Positions 1 to 7,942 of a stretch of DNA of 8,394 bases are shown here, piece by piece (the first letter of the stretch is position 1; each line of letters begins with the position of its first letter). Under the pieces are notes generated by a model, which ran no database searches, was not told the DNA's origin, and saw nothing but the letters and a program-made list of their open reading frames with translations. A program made the translations under genes and the position numbers. Source of the DNA: DUMJ01 sp964655195 (GTDB lineage Bacteria > DUMJ01); NCBI GenBank assembly GCA_964655195.1, contig CAZZLK010000127.1:1-8394 (forward strand), in the 5' to 3' direction.

Positions 1-111
1 TAGCCCTTCAAGCTTTTCCCACTGTCCTGTTTCGGGATTATAGCGATAAAAAGTCATACCAAGCGCAAGAAACACAAAAAAGATGAGTATCAACTTTATG
101 CTAAATCTCAT
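1..111 (-). CDS. Partial gene: protein with N-terminal signal or membrane segment (3' end outside window)
   Basis: ATG at 111-109 opens a frame that runs without a stop for 37 codons to the window edge. The visible N-terminus (MRFSIKLILIFFVFLALGMT) has basic residues followed by a hydrophobic stretch of about 14 residues, so it is either a Sec signal peptide or an uncleaved membrane anchor. The next residues (YRYNPETGQWEKLEG) are polar and resemble a tryptophan-containing beta-turn repeat, but this is too little for a family call. The start lies inside the last codons of the upstream beta-sandwich gene (11-nt overlap), and a GGTGGG stretch lies just upstream (119-114), so translation is probably coupled. 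The chain is probably exported and works with the two upstream beta-sandwich proteins. Being too short to judge codon bias, it is called from the start, the overlap and the signal-like N-terminus. Confidence 0.66.
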   Translation of the reverse strand, partial: MRFSIKLILIFFVFLALGMTFYRYNPETGQWEKLEGL

Positions 112-889
112 AGCCCACCTTCCCAGTTATTTTTTCTTCGATACAACTGCTGCCACCGTAGTTTACTTTCAGGTAAGCTGTAAAAACTCTTGTCTTTGGA
201 TACCTCCAGGTTGTACGGATTATCCTTCTTCCTCCTGGAAGTATGGTGCTTACATCCTTTAGAGGAATTGTTCTTATTCTCTTACCCTGAGCATCCTTTA
301 TATTTACATTGCCTTCTATCTTTAGATATGTATTCCCAAGATTATTCAGTACTGTGGAGAAGATCACCTCTTCTGGTGTACTCTTCTCCATAGCGAAAGA
401 CTCTAACAATAGTTCTCTTGTCTCAGTAGAGGGTATAGAGACAAATATCAATGTCCCAGTTTTAATCTTAACCCCCATTCCCCTTAGCATACTGTTACTG
501 CTATTTATATCGAATGTTACTGCAGAATGTCTTCCGCCAGCAGCATCTATGGGGACAGAGATCTTACCACTAACCATATATGTATCTCCGGGGAATACTG
601 TAAACTCTCTATCTTCTAATGTTATCCAGTCTCTACAGCTCCACCTGTCGGGCTTTTCGAGTATTATTAAGGTTCCATTTTCTTCAAAGGTAAATGGTGA
701 TACATCAGCCCCTACCTTCAATCCTACAGTACTCAGATTGGTAAAAGAGATAGAAAACATATACTCGGTCATAGGTCTTAGTGAGAGCTCTATTACAGGA
801 GGAGAGATACTGACCCTTATCTCCTTTAACGGGTCTTCAACCAGAAACGATGAGTTAAAAAGTCTTGTACAGATAAGTATCTTCTCCAT
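101..889 (-). CDS. Beta-sandwich protein, DUF916/pilus-chaperone-like, no obvious signal peptide
   Basis: The protein is 262 residues. Two all-beta segments are visible. The first (about residues 25-155) starts with ISPPVIELSLRP, has a conserved-looking FTNLS strand and contains FPGDTYMVSGKISVP, the 'P-G-x...v.vP' pattern seen in DUF916-type and other immunoglobulin-like surface proteins. The second (about 160-255) has LNNLGNTYLKIEGNVNIKD and LPGGRRIIRTTW, typical of the second Ig-like module in the same families and reminiscent of pilus chaperones. ATG 889 is preferred: GGAGG at 901-897 lies 7 nt upstream and the ATG overlaps the preceding TGA (TGATG). A TTG at 892 is the alternative. The N-terminus (MEKILICTRLFNSSFLVEDP) lacks a convincing hydrophobic core, which is odd for a family expected outside the cytoplasm. 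The 3' end overlaps the next gene by 11 nt. The family link is by pattern only; the role (surface structure, adhesion or assembly) is inferred. Confidence 0.78.
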   Translation of the reverse strand: MEKILICTRLFNSSFLVEDPLKEIRVSISPPVIELSLRPMTEYMFSISFTNLSTVGLKVGADVSPFTFEENGTLIILEKPDRWSCRDWITLEDREFTVFPGDTYMVSGKISVPIDAAGGRHSAVTFDINSSNSMLRGMGVKIKTGTLIFVSIPSTETRELLLESFAMEKSTPEEVIFSTVLNNLGNTYLKIEGNVNIKDAQGKRIRTIPLKDVSTILPGGRRIIRTTWRYPKTRVFTAYLKVNYGGSSCIEEKITGKVGYEI

Positions 890-1827
890 CAATTTGCCTC
901 CGATCCCTGAAACAGAAAGATTATGCTTCCCTTATACTCACCAGCCAGGACAGATTCATCGGTTTTAAGCATAAAGTTGATTGTGAAATCTCCATCAGGA
1001 TTTTCTCTGGAGATTATAGTTATATAAGAAGAATCAGAGGGAAATGGAGTATACTCAGAGAGGTCTCCACCTTTTATGTATAAACGGTCAGGCGGTATAG
1101 GTGGGATGACCCTTTTACTCTTTTTTGATTCCTCGTACTCCACAAGCTCGGTAGCTTTACACTGAATGCTCCATTTTTTATAGTTTGTAGTTACAGTCAG
1201 GTGTAATACTTCCAGTGCATCCCATTCCCCGGGCTTTGGAACCAGGAAAGTTACTGTATTGGGTGAAATATTTATAGGGTCTTGTGTTTTTCTTATCTTT
1301 CCTCTTGATTCTGACCAGACGGTTATGGAGAATATAGGCTTTATTGTTATGACTATCGGAATGGAACCCAGGTTTACAAGTTCTCTCTTTCCTCCAGACA
1401 GATGACTGTAACTGAATATGATGTTGCCACTATAGACCCCCGGATCATCAAGCCAGCTGGGTATATATTTTATATTTACTCTTGGAAGGAAGGTAGTTCC
1501 CTTATTCTTTCCTCCCCTGGCAAGACTTACTCTACCAGAAAAAGATCTGTAGAAATATTCAGCAGGATTTACACCCTGTGCAACAAGGATTCTCTCTTTT
1601 GGGATTCCGGTTATATTCAGTTCGTAAAAGAGTTCCCAGTCTTCTGCATCTATATTGACCGATGCATCTATGTGCTGGGAATAGATTTTGGAGAGGTTAT
1701 CTACTACAAACTCTATCTTTGAGGGAGAAAATGATGCAAGAATAGACGATTTATTCTGAGAAAGTCCATTCAAGGTGGTTAACATTATTAAACTTATAAC
1801 TTCTAAAAACACAATCAATCTTTTCAT
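889..1827 (-). CDS. Secreted two-lobed beta-sandwich protein, unknown function
   Basis: The protein is 312 residues. It begins with a clear Sec-type signal peptide (MKRLIVFLEVISLIMLTTLN, cleavage likely near GLSQ). Two beta-rich lobes follow. Each ends in a matching strand pair: DDPGVYSGNIIFSYS (near residues 135-150) and VLAGEYKGSIIFLFQ near the C-terminus, suggesting an internal duplication of an Ig-like module. This 'G-x-Y-x-G-x-I-x-F' ending resembles that of spore-coat-U/pilin-like and DUF4402 domains, but the resemblance is weak. The second ATG of an ATGATG pair (1827) is chosen because GGAGGT at 1837-1832 ends 4 nt before it; the GTG at 1839 overlaps the ribosome binding site. It is the first gene of a three-gene minus-strand operon with overlapping ends. 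The likely site is the cell surface or periplasm, as a structural or adhesive component; no catalytic motif is visible. Confidence 0.8.
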   Translation of the reverse strand: MKRLIVFLEVISLIMLTTLNGLSQNKSSILASFSPSKIEFVVDNLSKIYSQHIDASVNIDAEDWELFYELNITGIPKERILVAQGVNPAEYFYRSFSGRVSLARGGKNKGTTFLPRVNIKYIPSWLDDPGVYSGNIIFSYSHLSGGKRELVNLGSIPIVITIKPIFSITVWSESRGKIRKTQDPINISPNTVTFLVPKPGEWDALEVLHLTVTTNYKKWSIQCKATELVEYEESKKSKRVIPPIPPDRLYIKGGDLSEYTPFPSDSSYITIISRENPDGDFTINFMLKTDESVLAGEYKGSIIFLFQGSEAN

Positions 1828-1894
1828 CATTACCTCCACCTATAGGATAAAGCAAGAGAGATACCCTTACTATCGGTGAATGGTATGGTCTCAA

Positions 1895-1956
1895 TCATAC
1901 TTTCAGATGCTCTTTTGAATCATACTTTAGTATGATATTTTTATCCTTTAGTATGA
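1895..1956. promoter_or_regulatory. Cluster of three operator-like dyads (TCATACT-TT-AGTATGA)
   Basis: A perfect dyad, ATCATACTTTAGTATGAT, occupies 1919-1936. Two flanking sites share one perfect half. At 1941-1956, ttatcct-tt-AGTATGA keeps 5 of 7 positions in the weak half. At 1895-1910, TCATACT-tt-cagatgc has a poor second half. Centres are 25 and 21 bp apart, close to two helical turns. The cluster lies 68-129 bp upstream of the ATG at 1827, where the operon promoter must be, and the TATGAT elements inside the dyads could themselves serve as a -10. No good -35 was found at normal spacing. A dimeric repressor or activator is inferred; its identity is unknown. Confidence 0.5.
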
Positions 1957-1993
1957 GGGTGGGGGGTTACAGGACTGTTCCTATAGAAGACTC

Positions 1994-2033
1994 AAAAAAT
2001 AAGTTAAGGTCTCGAGGTAACCCCGAGACCTTA
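1994..2033 (-). terminator. Rho-independent terminator of the aldo/keto reductase unit
   Basis: TAAGGTCTCG at 2005-2014 pairs perfectly with CGAGACCTTA at 2024-2033. The stem can extend by further G-C pairs across one mismatch into a 3-nt loop. Read on the minus strand, the hairpin is followed after about 5 nt by TTTTTT (1999-1994). On the plus strand the sequence after the stem has no T run. It lies about 150 nt past the reductase stop and before the beta-sandwich operon promoter, so it separates two minus-strand units. Confidence 0.72.
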
Positions 2034-2179
2034 CCCTAGAGAGGAGGACACTATTATACTGGTCTATGTTATAAAATACTCTATACTTCAGGAAAAAGTT
2101 CGAAGGGTATATCAATGTGATAGAATAGATTAAGGCAACATTTTATCTTATAAAGCCTATCTTATGCAACTATCTTTTA

Positions 2180-3202
2180 TCACTCTCCTAGATATTCTCT
2201 TACAAGCTGTACCTGTTTCTCTATCATATCGGGGATAGGAAGTTTATAAGGGCATCTTGGAAGACAACTGCCACATTTTGTACAGTTCTGAGCCTTCAGA
2301 TATGCATCATAAAACCATCCACTACTGATCCCTTCTCTGGGTAACCTCTTTATAAATGTATCCGCCCTGATGATGACGGAGATAGGAATCCCCTGAGGAC
2401 AGGGCTGGCAATAATCACATCTCCTGCAGAATGCTGAACCCATCTCTTCTCTCATTCTTTCGATCTCTTTCCATTCTTCTTCGGTTAGAGGCGAAAGCTC
2501 CATAGCAACCTTTACATTCTCCTCAACTTCTTCAATACTCTCCATACCTGGATCCGGAACAACAAATTCTTTCTGAAGGACAAATTTCAATGCCAGTCGT
2601 GAATTTGTAAACACCCCTCCTCCCATAGGTTTCATTGCAATAATTCCAATATCTCTCTCCAGAGCCATTGGAAATATCTTTTCCTCCACCTTTGTCTCTA
2701 TAAAGTTGTAACATAGCTGCACTAAATCAAACTTATCGGTAGCAATCAGCTCTTCAAGAAGGTCGGTACTGTGGCTTGATACAGCTATAAAATCTATAAG
2801 TCCCTCATCCTTTGCCTTTAAGAGGCCATAGTAAGCTCCTTCTGGTGAGAAGACTTTATTAAAAGAGTCTCTATCGTTAACCCCGTGTAGATGGTAGATA
2901 TCTATCTTATCCACACCTAAGTTTTTTAGACTGATCTTTACATCCTCATAGATGCCATCTCTGGTCCTGTTTGAGGATTTCGAAGAGAGATAAATCCTCT
3001 TATCACAACCTTTTAATGCCTTTCCAATCTTTATCTCACTATCCCTGTAACCCCTTGCAGTATCTATAAAATTGATACCGAGTTCGATAGCCCTCTTTAT
3101 AACCTTTACCGCCTCTTCCTCTTTTACCCTTTGTATAGGGATTCCACCAAAACCTATTGGGAAGACTTCTATGTTCGTTCTTCCAAGTCTTCTGTATTTC
3201 AT
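2180..3202 (-). CDS. Aldo/keto reductase with C-terminal 4Fe-4S ferredoxin-like domain
   Basis: The protein is 340 residues and cytoplasmic. Residues 1 to about 235 form an aldo/keto reductase TIM barrel: the start MKYRRLGRTN, the FIDTARGY motif with D47 and Y52, K75 (YLSSKSS) and H106 (YHLHG) make the full Asp-Tyr-Lys-His tetrad that uses NAD(P)H to reduce carbonyls. The C-terminus has two cysteine clusters: C259/C262/C265/C268 (CRRCDYCQPCP) and C307/C310/C313/C317 (CTKCGSCLPRCP), the second a textbook 4Fe-4S motif. This architecture is widespread in anaerobes; its natural substrate is usually unknown. ATG 3202 has AGGAGG 7 nt upstream. The gene diverges from a GH2/GH127 operon across 125 bp, so a role in converting a released sugar or derivative, perhaps coupled to ferredoxin-type electron transfer, is plausible but inferred. 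The family call is firm. Confidence 0.95.
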   Translation of the reverse strand: MKYRRLGRTNIEVFPIGFGGIPIQRVKEEEAVKVIKRAIELGINFIDTARGYRDSEIKIGKALKGCDKRIYLSSKSSNRTRDGIYEDVKISLKNLGVDKIDIYHLHGVNDRDSFNKVFSPEGAYYGLLKAKDEGLIDFIAVSSHSTDLLEELIATDKFDLVQLCYNFIETKVEEKIFPMALERDIGIIAMKPMGGGVFTNSRLALKFVLQKEFVVPDPGMESIEEVEENVKVAMELSPLTEEEWKEIERMREEMGSAFCRRCDYCQPCPQGIPISVIIRADTFIKRLPREGISSGWFYDAYLKAQNCTKCGSCLPRCPYKLPIPDMIEKQVQLVREYLGE

Positions 3203-3327
3203 CAGTTATCCTCCTTCTTTTATAGTATCTTTACTAAATAAAAGTATAATTCCTGAAGTTAACCCCAAGTCAATATCTTGTAGTATAATATGTTCAATAA
3301 TTGCTTACAAATTAAAAGGGAGGAGAT
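3203..3327. promoter_or_regulatory. Divergent promoter region between reductase and glycosidase operon
   Basis: For the plus strand, a consensus -10 TATAAT is at 3284-3289, about 39 nt before the GH2 start; no matching -35 stands at 16-18 bp, so an activator may be needed. A second TATAAT is at 3245-3250. For the minus strand, TTGACT (3275-3270) with TATACT 19 nt away (3250-3245) is a possible but long-spaced promoter. A small dyad TAGTA-TCTT-TACTA lies at 3223-3236 in the reductase leader, and a GTTAAC palindrome at 3258-3263 sits midway. Shared regulation of both directions is inferred. Confidence 0.5.
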
Positions 3328-5961
3328 ATGATTGATCTGAATGGTTACTGGGATTTTCAGATATCACCTTTAGGAAAATTCTACAGCAAAGTGGTAGGCC
3401 CATCCTGGGAAAAGATAATCGTACCAGCCTCCTGGGAGAGTCAGGGAATAGATGTAAATATAGACGGTGTGGGAACATATAGGAAGATCTTTGCAATAGA
3501 CGAAAAAGAATGGGAAGAGATGAGGGGAAAGAGAAAGTTTTTCAGGTTTAATGGTGTAAGTGCCTACTGTAAGATATGGCTGAATGGCCAGCTTATTACT
3601 GAGCATAAAGGTATCTGGGACCCATTTAAAGTAGAGGTAACCGGTCTATTGAGAAAAGAGAATGAACTTCTGATAAAAGTCATCAAACCTGGTAGATCCA
3701 GGTATATGCCCCTGAGAGGAAGTCTCGCCGGATTCTTACCCGACGTGTATGCCCCATTCGGTGGGATATGGCAGTCTGTAGAGTTTCTCCTGAAAAACTC
3801 TTTCTTTATAGATGAGGTCATAATAAAGACAGAAAAGAATGGGAGGGCAAGTCTGATGGTAGATGTTGATACCCATAATATGCATGCTAAAGCAGATTTA
3901 ACTGCAGAGATACTTGATGGAGAAGATATTGTGGCAAGTCAATCCTGTTCTTCTACAGATTTTCCAGAAAGACTTAATCTATCGGTTAAAGATCCAAAGC
4001 CCTGGTCACCAGAAGAGCCAAATCTCTATCTCCTGAGGATAAGACTATTTAATAAAAATGGAGAACTCCTTGATGAGTATAGGACTCAGTTTGGATTTAG
4101 AGATATAACCTGCAGGGGATACGAGATTCTCCTAAATGGTTCTCCTGTATACCCTAGAGGGATACTCCACTGGGGGTGGTATCCAGAGAGTATAAGCCCT
4201 TATCCGGATAGAGAGACAATCCTCAGAGAGATAAAAGGGCTAAAGAGTATGGGGTTCAACCTTATAAAGTTCTGCCTCTTTGTTCCACCCAAAGAGTATT
4301 TTGAACTCGCAGATAGAGAGGGGATACTTGTATGGCAGGAGCTCCCTATGTGGTTGCCAGAAGTCACAAAAGAATTCAAGAGAGATGCATTAAAGCAGTA
4401 CAGAAATATAACTAAAAACTTACATAACCATCCATCTATAGTTATATGGACACTTGGTTGTGAACTTAATAAAGACGTAGATGAAGAATTCATAAGAAAA
4501 CTCTTTGATGAGGTAAAATGGAATATTAACGGTGGACTTATAAAGGATAATAGTGGGTCTGGGGAATGTTATGGAGGACTATTAAAAGACTATGGAGATT
4601 TCTATGATTATCACTTCTATACCGACCCTTATTTTTACAGGGACCTTATTGACAGATTTGGCTCCTCCTGGAGGGAGAAAAAGCCCTGGCTCTTTGGAGA
4701 ATTCTGTGATTTTGACACGGTAAGAGACATAGTTAAACTGAGAGAAAAATATGGAGGGGATCCATTCTATCTTGATAAGCCCAAAATCGGGATAGACTGG
4801 CCTGTAGACTACAGAAATCAGTATAAAAAATTAGAAGAGGAAGGGTTACTGAATAGGCTCGATGATCTGGTAAAGTCCTCTAAAGAGAAGGCATTCTCTT
4901 ACAGGAAGATGGTTCTTGAGCTGGTAAGGAGTTATGAGAGAATCTCTGGTTATGTCATCACAGGTATGAGAGATACACCAATAACTACCAGTGGTATATT
5001 TGACGACCTTATGGAGAAAAAGTTTGACGAGGATGACTTTTTAAAGATAAACGGCGATACAGTCCTGTCTATAGGGTGGGACAATAAAAGGAGCTGGATA
5101 AACGGCGGGGACAGATTAATAGAGTGGGATAGATTCAGCTATTCTGCAGGGTCTCCTGTAAGAGTTCATCTGATATTGAGTCACTATGGGACTGAAAAGA
5201 TAAAGAGGCCAAAGTTAAAGTGTCTGGTCAGAGATAGAGATAGAATCATACTCTCCAAAGAGAGTAAGATTAGAAAGTCTATTTCTCCTGGATATGTTGG
5301 AGGGATCGATGTTATAGAATTTAAAGCCCCAAGAGTATTACTGCCAAAGAGGATTAAAATAGAAGCTTCTTTAGAGGCTGATGGCCATCTAGTAAAAAAT
5401 TACTGGTATATCTGGGTATATCCGAATACCAATATTGGTGATATAGAGATCTTTGACCCCAGAGGGATTATAAGATTTAACACCAGAGAGCCAGAAGAAA
5501 AGTTGTTTGTCTCTACAGTGTTGAATAAAGATATATTGAAAGCTATCTCCAAGGGAGCCAGAGTGCTATATATACAACCGGAGGATGGAGACCTGCCTGT
5601 AAGCTGTAAACCTTTTTTTAGAGAGTCTATTCAGATATTATCCGAACATCCAGTTATAAAACGCTTCTGCCCTGAAGGCTTATCTATAGAGCAGTGGTAT
5701 TCTCTGGCAACAGATAGAGTCCTTGGTAAAGAGGTTATAAAGGAATATAATGCCAGAGGCATCATCTCAAGACTCGATACCAGAACTTATATCCTAGATC
5801 ACTATCTTATAGAGACTAATCTGGGGAAGGGGACTTTAATTGCAACTACTCTAAGATTTAGCGGGGGGCTTGGAGATCAGGCAGAGAGTATAGAGTATAA
5901 TCCTGCAGGTAAATATCTTTTAAAAAGTATAGTAAGGTATCTTGCCAGATTAAATTATTAA
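3328..5961 (+). CDS. GH2-type glycoside hydrolase (clan GH-A)
   Basis: The protein is 877 residues with no signal peptide, hence cytoplasmic. Domain order: N-terminal jelly-roll sugar-binding domain (about 1-158, starting LNGYWDFQIS and ending FGGIWQSVEF), Ig-like domain (about 160-258, ending FGFRD), TIM barrel (about 262-560, entering with LLNGSPVYPRGIL), a further beta-sandwich (about 597-700), and a mixed alpha/beta tail (700-877). The expected acid/base is E379 in NHPSIVIWTLGCEL and the nucleophile E458 in KPWLFGEFC. The Asn that normally precedes the acid/base glutamate in clan GH-A is Cys378 here. GH2 enzymes act as beta-galactosidases, glucuronidases, mannosidases or arabinosidases; which one this is cannot be told. 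ATG 3328 follows GGGAGG by 4 nt. The next gene, a GH127 enzyme, starts 4 nt past the stop, so the two likely cooperate on arabinose- or galactose-containing oligosaccharides. Confidence 0.93.
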   Translation: MIDLNGYWDFQISPLGKFYSKVVGPSWEKIIVPASWESQGIDVNIDGVGTYRKIFAIDEKEWEEMRGKRKFFRFNGVSAYCKIWLNGQLITEHKGIWDPFKVEVTGLLRKENELLIKVIKPGRSRYMPLRGSLAGFLPDVYAPFGGIWQSVEFLLKNSFFIDEVIIKTEKNGRASLMVDVDTHNMHAKADLTAEILDGEDIVASQSCSSTDFPERLNLSVKDPKPWSPEEPNLYLLRIRLFNKNGELLDEYRTQFGFRDITCRGYEILLNGSPVYPRGILHWGWYPESISPYPDRETILREIKGLKSMGFNLIKFCLFVPPKEYFELADREGILVWQELPMWLPEVTKEFKRDALKQYRNITKNLHNHPSIVIWTLGCELNKDVDEEFIRKLFDEVKWNINGGLIKDNSGSGECYGGLLKDYGDFYDYHFYTDPYFYRDLIDRFGSSWREKKPWLFGEFCDFDTVRDIVKLREKYGGDPFYLDKPKIGIDWPVDYRNQYKKLEEEGLLNRLDDLVKSSKEKAFSYRKMVLELVRSYERISGYVITGMRDTPITTSGIFDDLMEKKFDEDDFLKINGDTVLSIGWDNKRSWINGGDRLIEWDRFSYSAGSPVRVHLILSHYGTEKIKRPKLKCLVRDRDRIILSKESKIRKSISPGYVGGIDVIEFKAPRVLLPKRIKIEASLEADGHLVKNYWYIWVYPNTNIGDIEIFDPRGIIRFNTREPEEKLFVSTVLNKDILKAISKGARVLYIQPEDGDLPVSCKPFFRESIQILSEHPVIKRFCPEGLSIEQWYSLATDRVLGKEVIKEYNARGIISRLDTRTYILDHYLIETNLGKGTLIATTLRFSGGLGDQAESIEYNPAGKYLLKSIVRYLARLNY

Positions 5962-5965
5962 GGAG

Positions 5966-7891
5966 ATGATGAATTATATGTTTCCAAATCGTAAACCTTT
6001 AATGGATATTCCATTTATCGAGTTACCTCTTGGCACAATAAAACCAGAAGGATGGCTGCGTAACCAGTTAATTATTCAGGCTAATGGACTCACAGGTCAT
6101 CTTGAGGAAATCTGGGATTCTGTTGGGCCAAATAGTGGCTGGTTAGGAGGAAATGGAGAAAATTGGGAGAGAGGTCCTTACTACTGTGACGGATTGATAC
6201 CGCTAGCCTATCTGCTTAATGACGAAAGATTGATAGAAAAGGCGGATAAATGGATAAACTGGAGTCTAAAAAGTCAGACAGAAGAGGGAAACTTTGGCCC
6301 ACAAGATAATCTTGACTGGTGGCCCAGGATGGTGATGCTAAAGGCATTGATCCAGTATTACGAAGCTACAGGGGATGATAGGGTTATAGAGTTTATGAGG
6401 AGATACTTTATATATCAGAGGGAAAATATAGAGAAGAGACCTCTGGAGAGTTGGGCTATGGCAAGGGGAGCTGAGAATATTTATTCTATCTACTGGCTAT
6501 ACAATATTACAGGTGATGAATTTCTCCTGGACCTAGCAGAGATCATCTTCAGGCAGACGCTCGACTGGATAGATCTGTTTACCAATTTCCCCTATACAAG
6601 ACCGATCAGGTACTACTACGATTGGGATAAATTTAAACAGTTAGATTTTCGTGAGCTTATAAATTATCATTCTCATCATGTTGTTAATGTTGCTATGGGG
6701 ATAAAGTATCCTGCACTATACTACCAGTATAGCGGAAGGGAGGAAGACAAAAAGGCTATAGAATTAGCCATAGAGAATCTGACAAGATACCATGGAGTTG
6801 CCAATGGGATGTTTACCGGTGATGAACATCTAAGTGGGAGGAGTCCATCACAGGGTACGGAACTATGCGGAGTTGTTGAGTTTATGTTTTCTCTTCAGAA
6901 TGTAATAAAGGTCCTTGAGGAGAATATAAAGTACATAGACTTACTGGAAAAGATAGCTTACAATGCCCTACCAGCAACTTTTACTGAAGATATGTGTGCA
7001 CATCAGTACGATCAACAGGTCAATCAGGTTCTTGTTTCAGTAGCTAAGAGAGACTGGTATAACAATGGGGATGACTCAAATATCTTTGGCCTAGAACCAA
7101 ACTTCGGCTGTTGCACTGCAAATATGCATCAGGGATGGCCTAAATTTGTAAAAAACTTGTGGTTTGCCACTCCAGATGAAGGACTTGCTGCCGGTGCCTA
7201 TGCCCCTTCTACAGTCAATATCAAGATAGGAGGAAGAGAGGTAAAAATAAGGGAGGAGACGGATTATCCGTTTAATGAATCTATCAGACTTGTATTTGAG
7301 TGTAGAGAGAAAGTAAATTTCCCTTTGAGGTTTAGGATACCAGCCTGGTGTGACTCTCCGGAGATCAGGCTTAACGGAAGAAGACTTTCCAATATTACTC
7401 AGGGAAGATACTATAAGATTCTAAGGGAGTGGAATACTGGTGACATTGTGGAGCTTAGATTTCCAATGGGAATAAGGGTTAGTTCCTGGATAAACAGTTC
7501 AATCAGTATTGAAAGAGGACCACTTGTATTTGCCCTAAAGATAGAGGAAGAGAGGAAGAAGATAAAGGGAGCTGATCCGTTTAACGATTGGGAGATATAT
7601 CCTAAGAGTCTATGGAATTATGCACTTTTACTGGATAAGGATAATCCTCAAGAGTCTTTCTCAGTAGAGATAAGTGATATCCCTTTCCAGCCATTTGATG
7701 CAAAAAACTCACCTGTAGTATTGAGGGGAAAAGCAAAGAGAATAGAATCCTGGAAGCTGGAGAATAATTCTGCAGGAATACCTCCAGTTAGCCCGGTTGA
7801 TGTAGATGGGCCTGCAGAGGATGTAGTACTTGTCCCATATGGATCAGCAAAGCTCAGAATAGCCCAATTCCCATATACCACTGGATCTTGA
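5966..7891 (+). CDS. GH127 (DUF1680) beta-L-arabinofuranosidase-like enzyme
   Basis: The protein is 641 residues, close to the length of characterised GH127 enzymes such as HypBA1, and has no signal peptide. Residues about 15-400 form the alpha/alpha-barrel; about 405-640 are beta-sandwich domains. The zinc-thiolate site of the family is intact: E299 and C301 in GTELCG, and C382-C383 in NFGCCTAN. By analogy to HypBA1, C382 would be the nucleophile. E287 in GDEHLSG is a candidate acid/base, but the alignment there is my estimate. The family removes terminal beta-L-arabinofuranosyl residues, though related members differ in sugar. It is translated with the preceding GH2 gene (4-nt gap, AAGGAG overlapping that stop). 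The exact start is uncertain among ATGs at 5966, 5969 and 5978: the site AAGGAG at 5960-5965 abuts the first, so 5969 or 5978 may be used, with little effect on the protein. Confidence 0.93.
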   Translation: MMNYMFPNRKPLMDIPFIELPLGTIKPEGWLRNQLIIQANGLTGHLEEIWDSVGPNSGWLGGNGENWERGPYYCDGLIPLAYLLNDERLIEKADKWINWSLKSQTEEGNFGPQDNLDWWPRMVMLKALIQYYEATGDDRVIEFMRRYFIYQRENIEKRPLESWAMARGAENIYSIYWLYNITGDEFLLDLAEIIFRQTLDWIDLFTNFPYTRPIRYYYDWDKFKQLDFRELINYHSHHVVNVAMGIKYPALYYQYSGREEDKKAIELAIENLTRYHGVANGMFTGDEHLSGRSPSQGTELCGVVEFMFSLQNVIKVLEENIKYIDLLEKIAYNALPATFTEDMCAHQYDQQVNQVLVSVAKRDWYNNGDDSNIFGLEPNFGCCTANMHQGWPKFVKNLWFATPDEGLAAGAYAPSTVNIKIGGREVKIREETDYPFNESIRLVFECREKVNFPLRFRIPAWCDSPEIRLNGRRLSNITQGRYYKILREWNTGDIVELRFPMGIRVSSWINSSISIERGPLVFALKIEEERKKIKGADPFNDWEIYPKSLWNYALLLDKDNPQESFSVEISDIPFQPFDAKNSPVVLRGKAKRIESWKLENNSAGIPPVSPVDVDGPAEDVVLVPYGSAKLRIAQFPYTTGS

Positions 7892-7942
7892 ACTGATATG
7901 TTTATCTACTGAGAGATTATCCTTAGAGGAAAGGGGATTCGA

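Larger units (their letters stand above)
1828..2179. other. Intergenic region between two minus-strand units
   Basis: This 352-bp stretch holds no credible gene. Going leftward along minus-strand transcription it contains the untranslated tail of the reductase gene (2034-2179), a hairpin terminator (1994-2033) and a promoter-proximal segment with three dyad repeats (1895-1956) ahead of the beta-sandwich operon. Between 2040 and 2179 only AT-rich sequence with a few AAGATA repeats is visible. A GTTCGAA at 2099-2105 is not part of a tRNA fold. Confidence 0.7.

Noticed and set aside
309..968. Plus-strand open frame of 219 codons
   Set aside because: It lies antisense to the two overlapping minus-strand beta-sandwich genes, which have ribosome binding sites, a signal peptide and coherent beta patterns; the plus-strand translation is low-complexity Ser/Leu/Ile without a family signature.
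1953..2039. Possible 28-codon plus-strand ORF
   Set aside because: No ribosome binding site, and it overlaps the operator-like dyads and the minus-strand terminator hairpin.
2090..2180. tRNA suggested by GTTCGAA
   Set aside because: No acceptor stem, D-arm or anticodon arm can be built around it on either strand.
4200..4493. Minus-strand open frame of 97 codons, and similar short frames within 3305-3821, antisense to the GH2 gene
   Set aside because: They lie inside a well-supported catalytic-domain coding region and show no ribosome binding site or recognisable domain.
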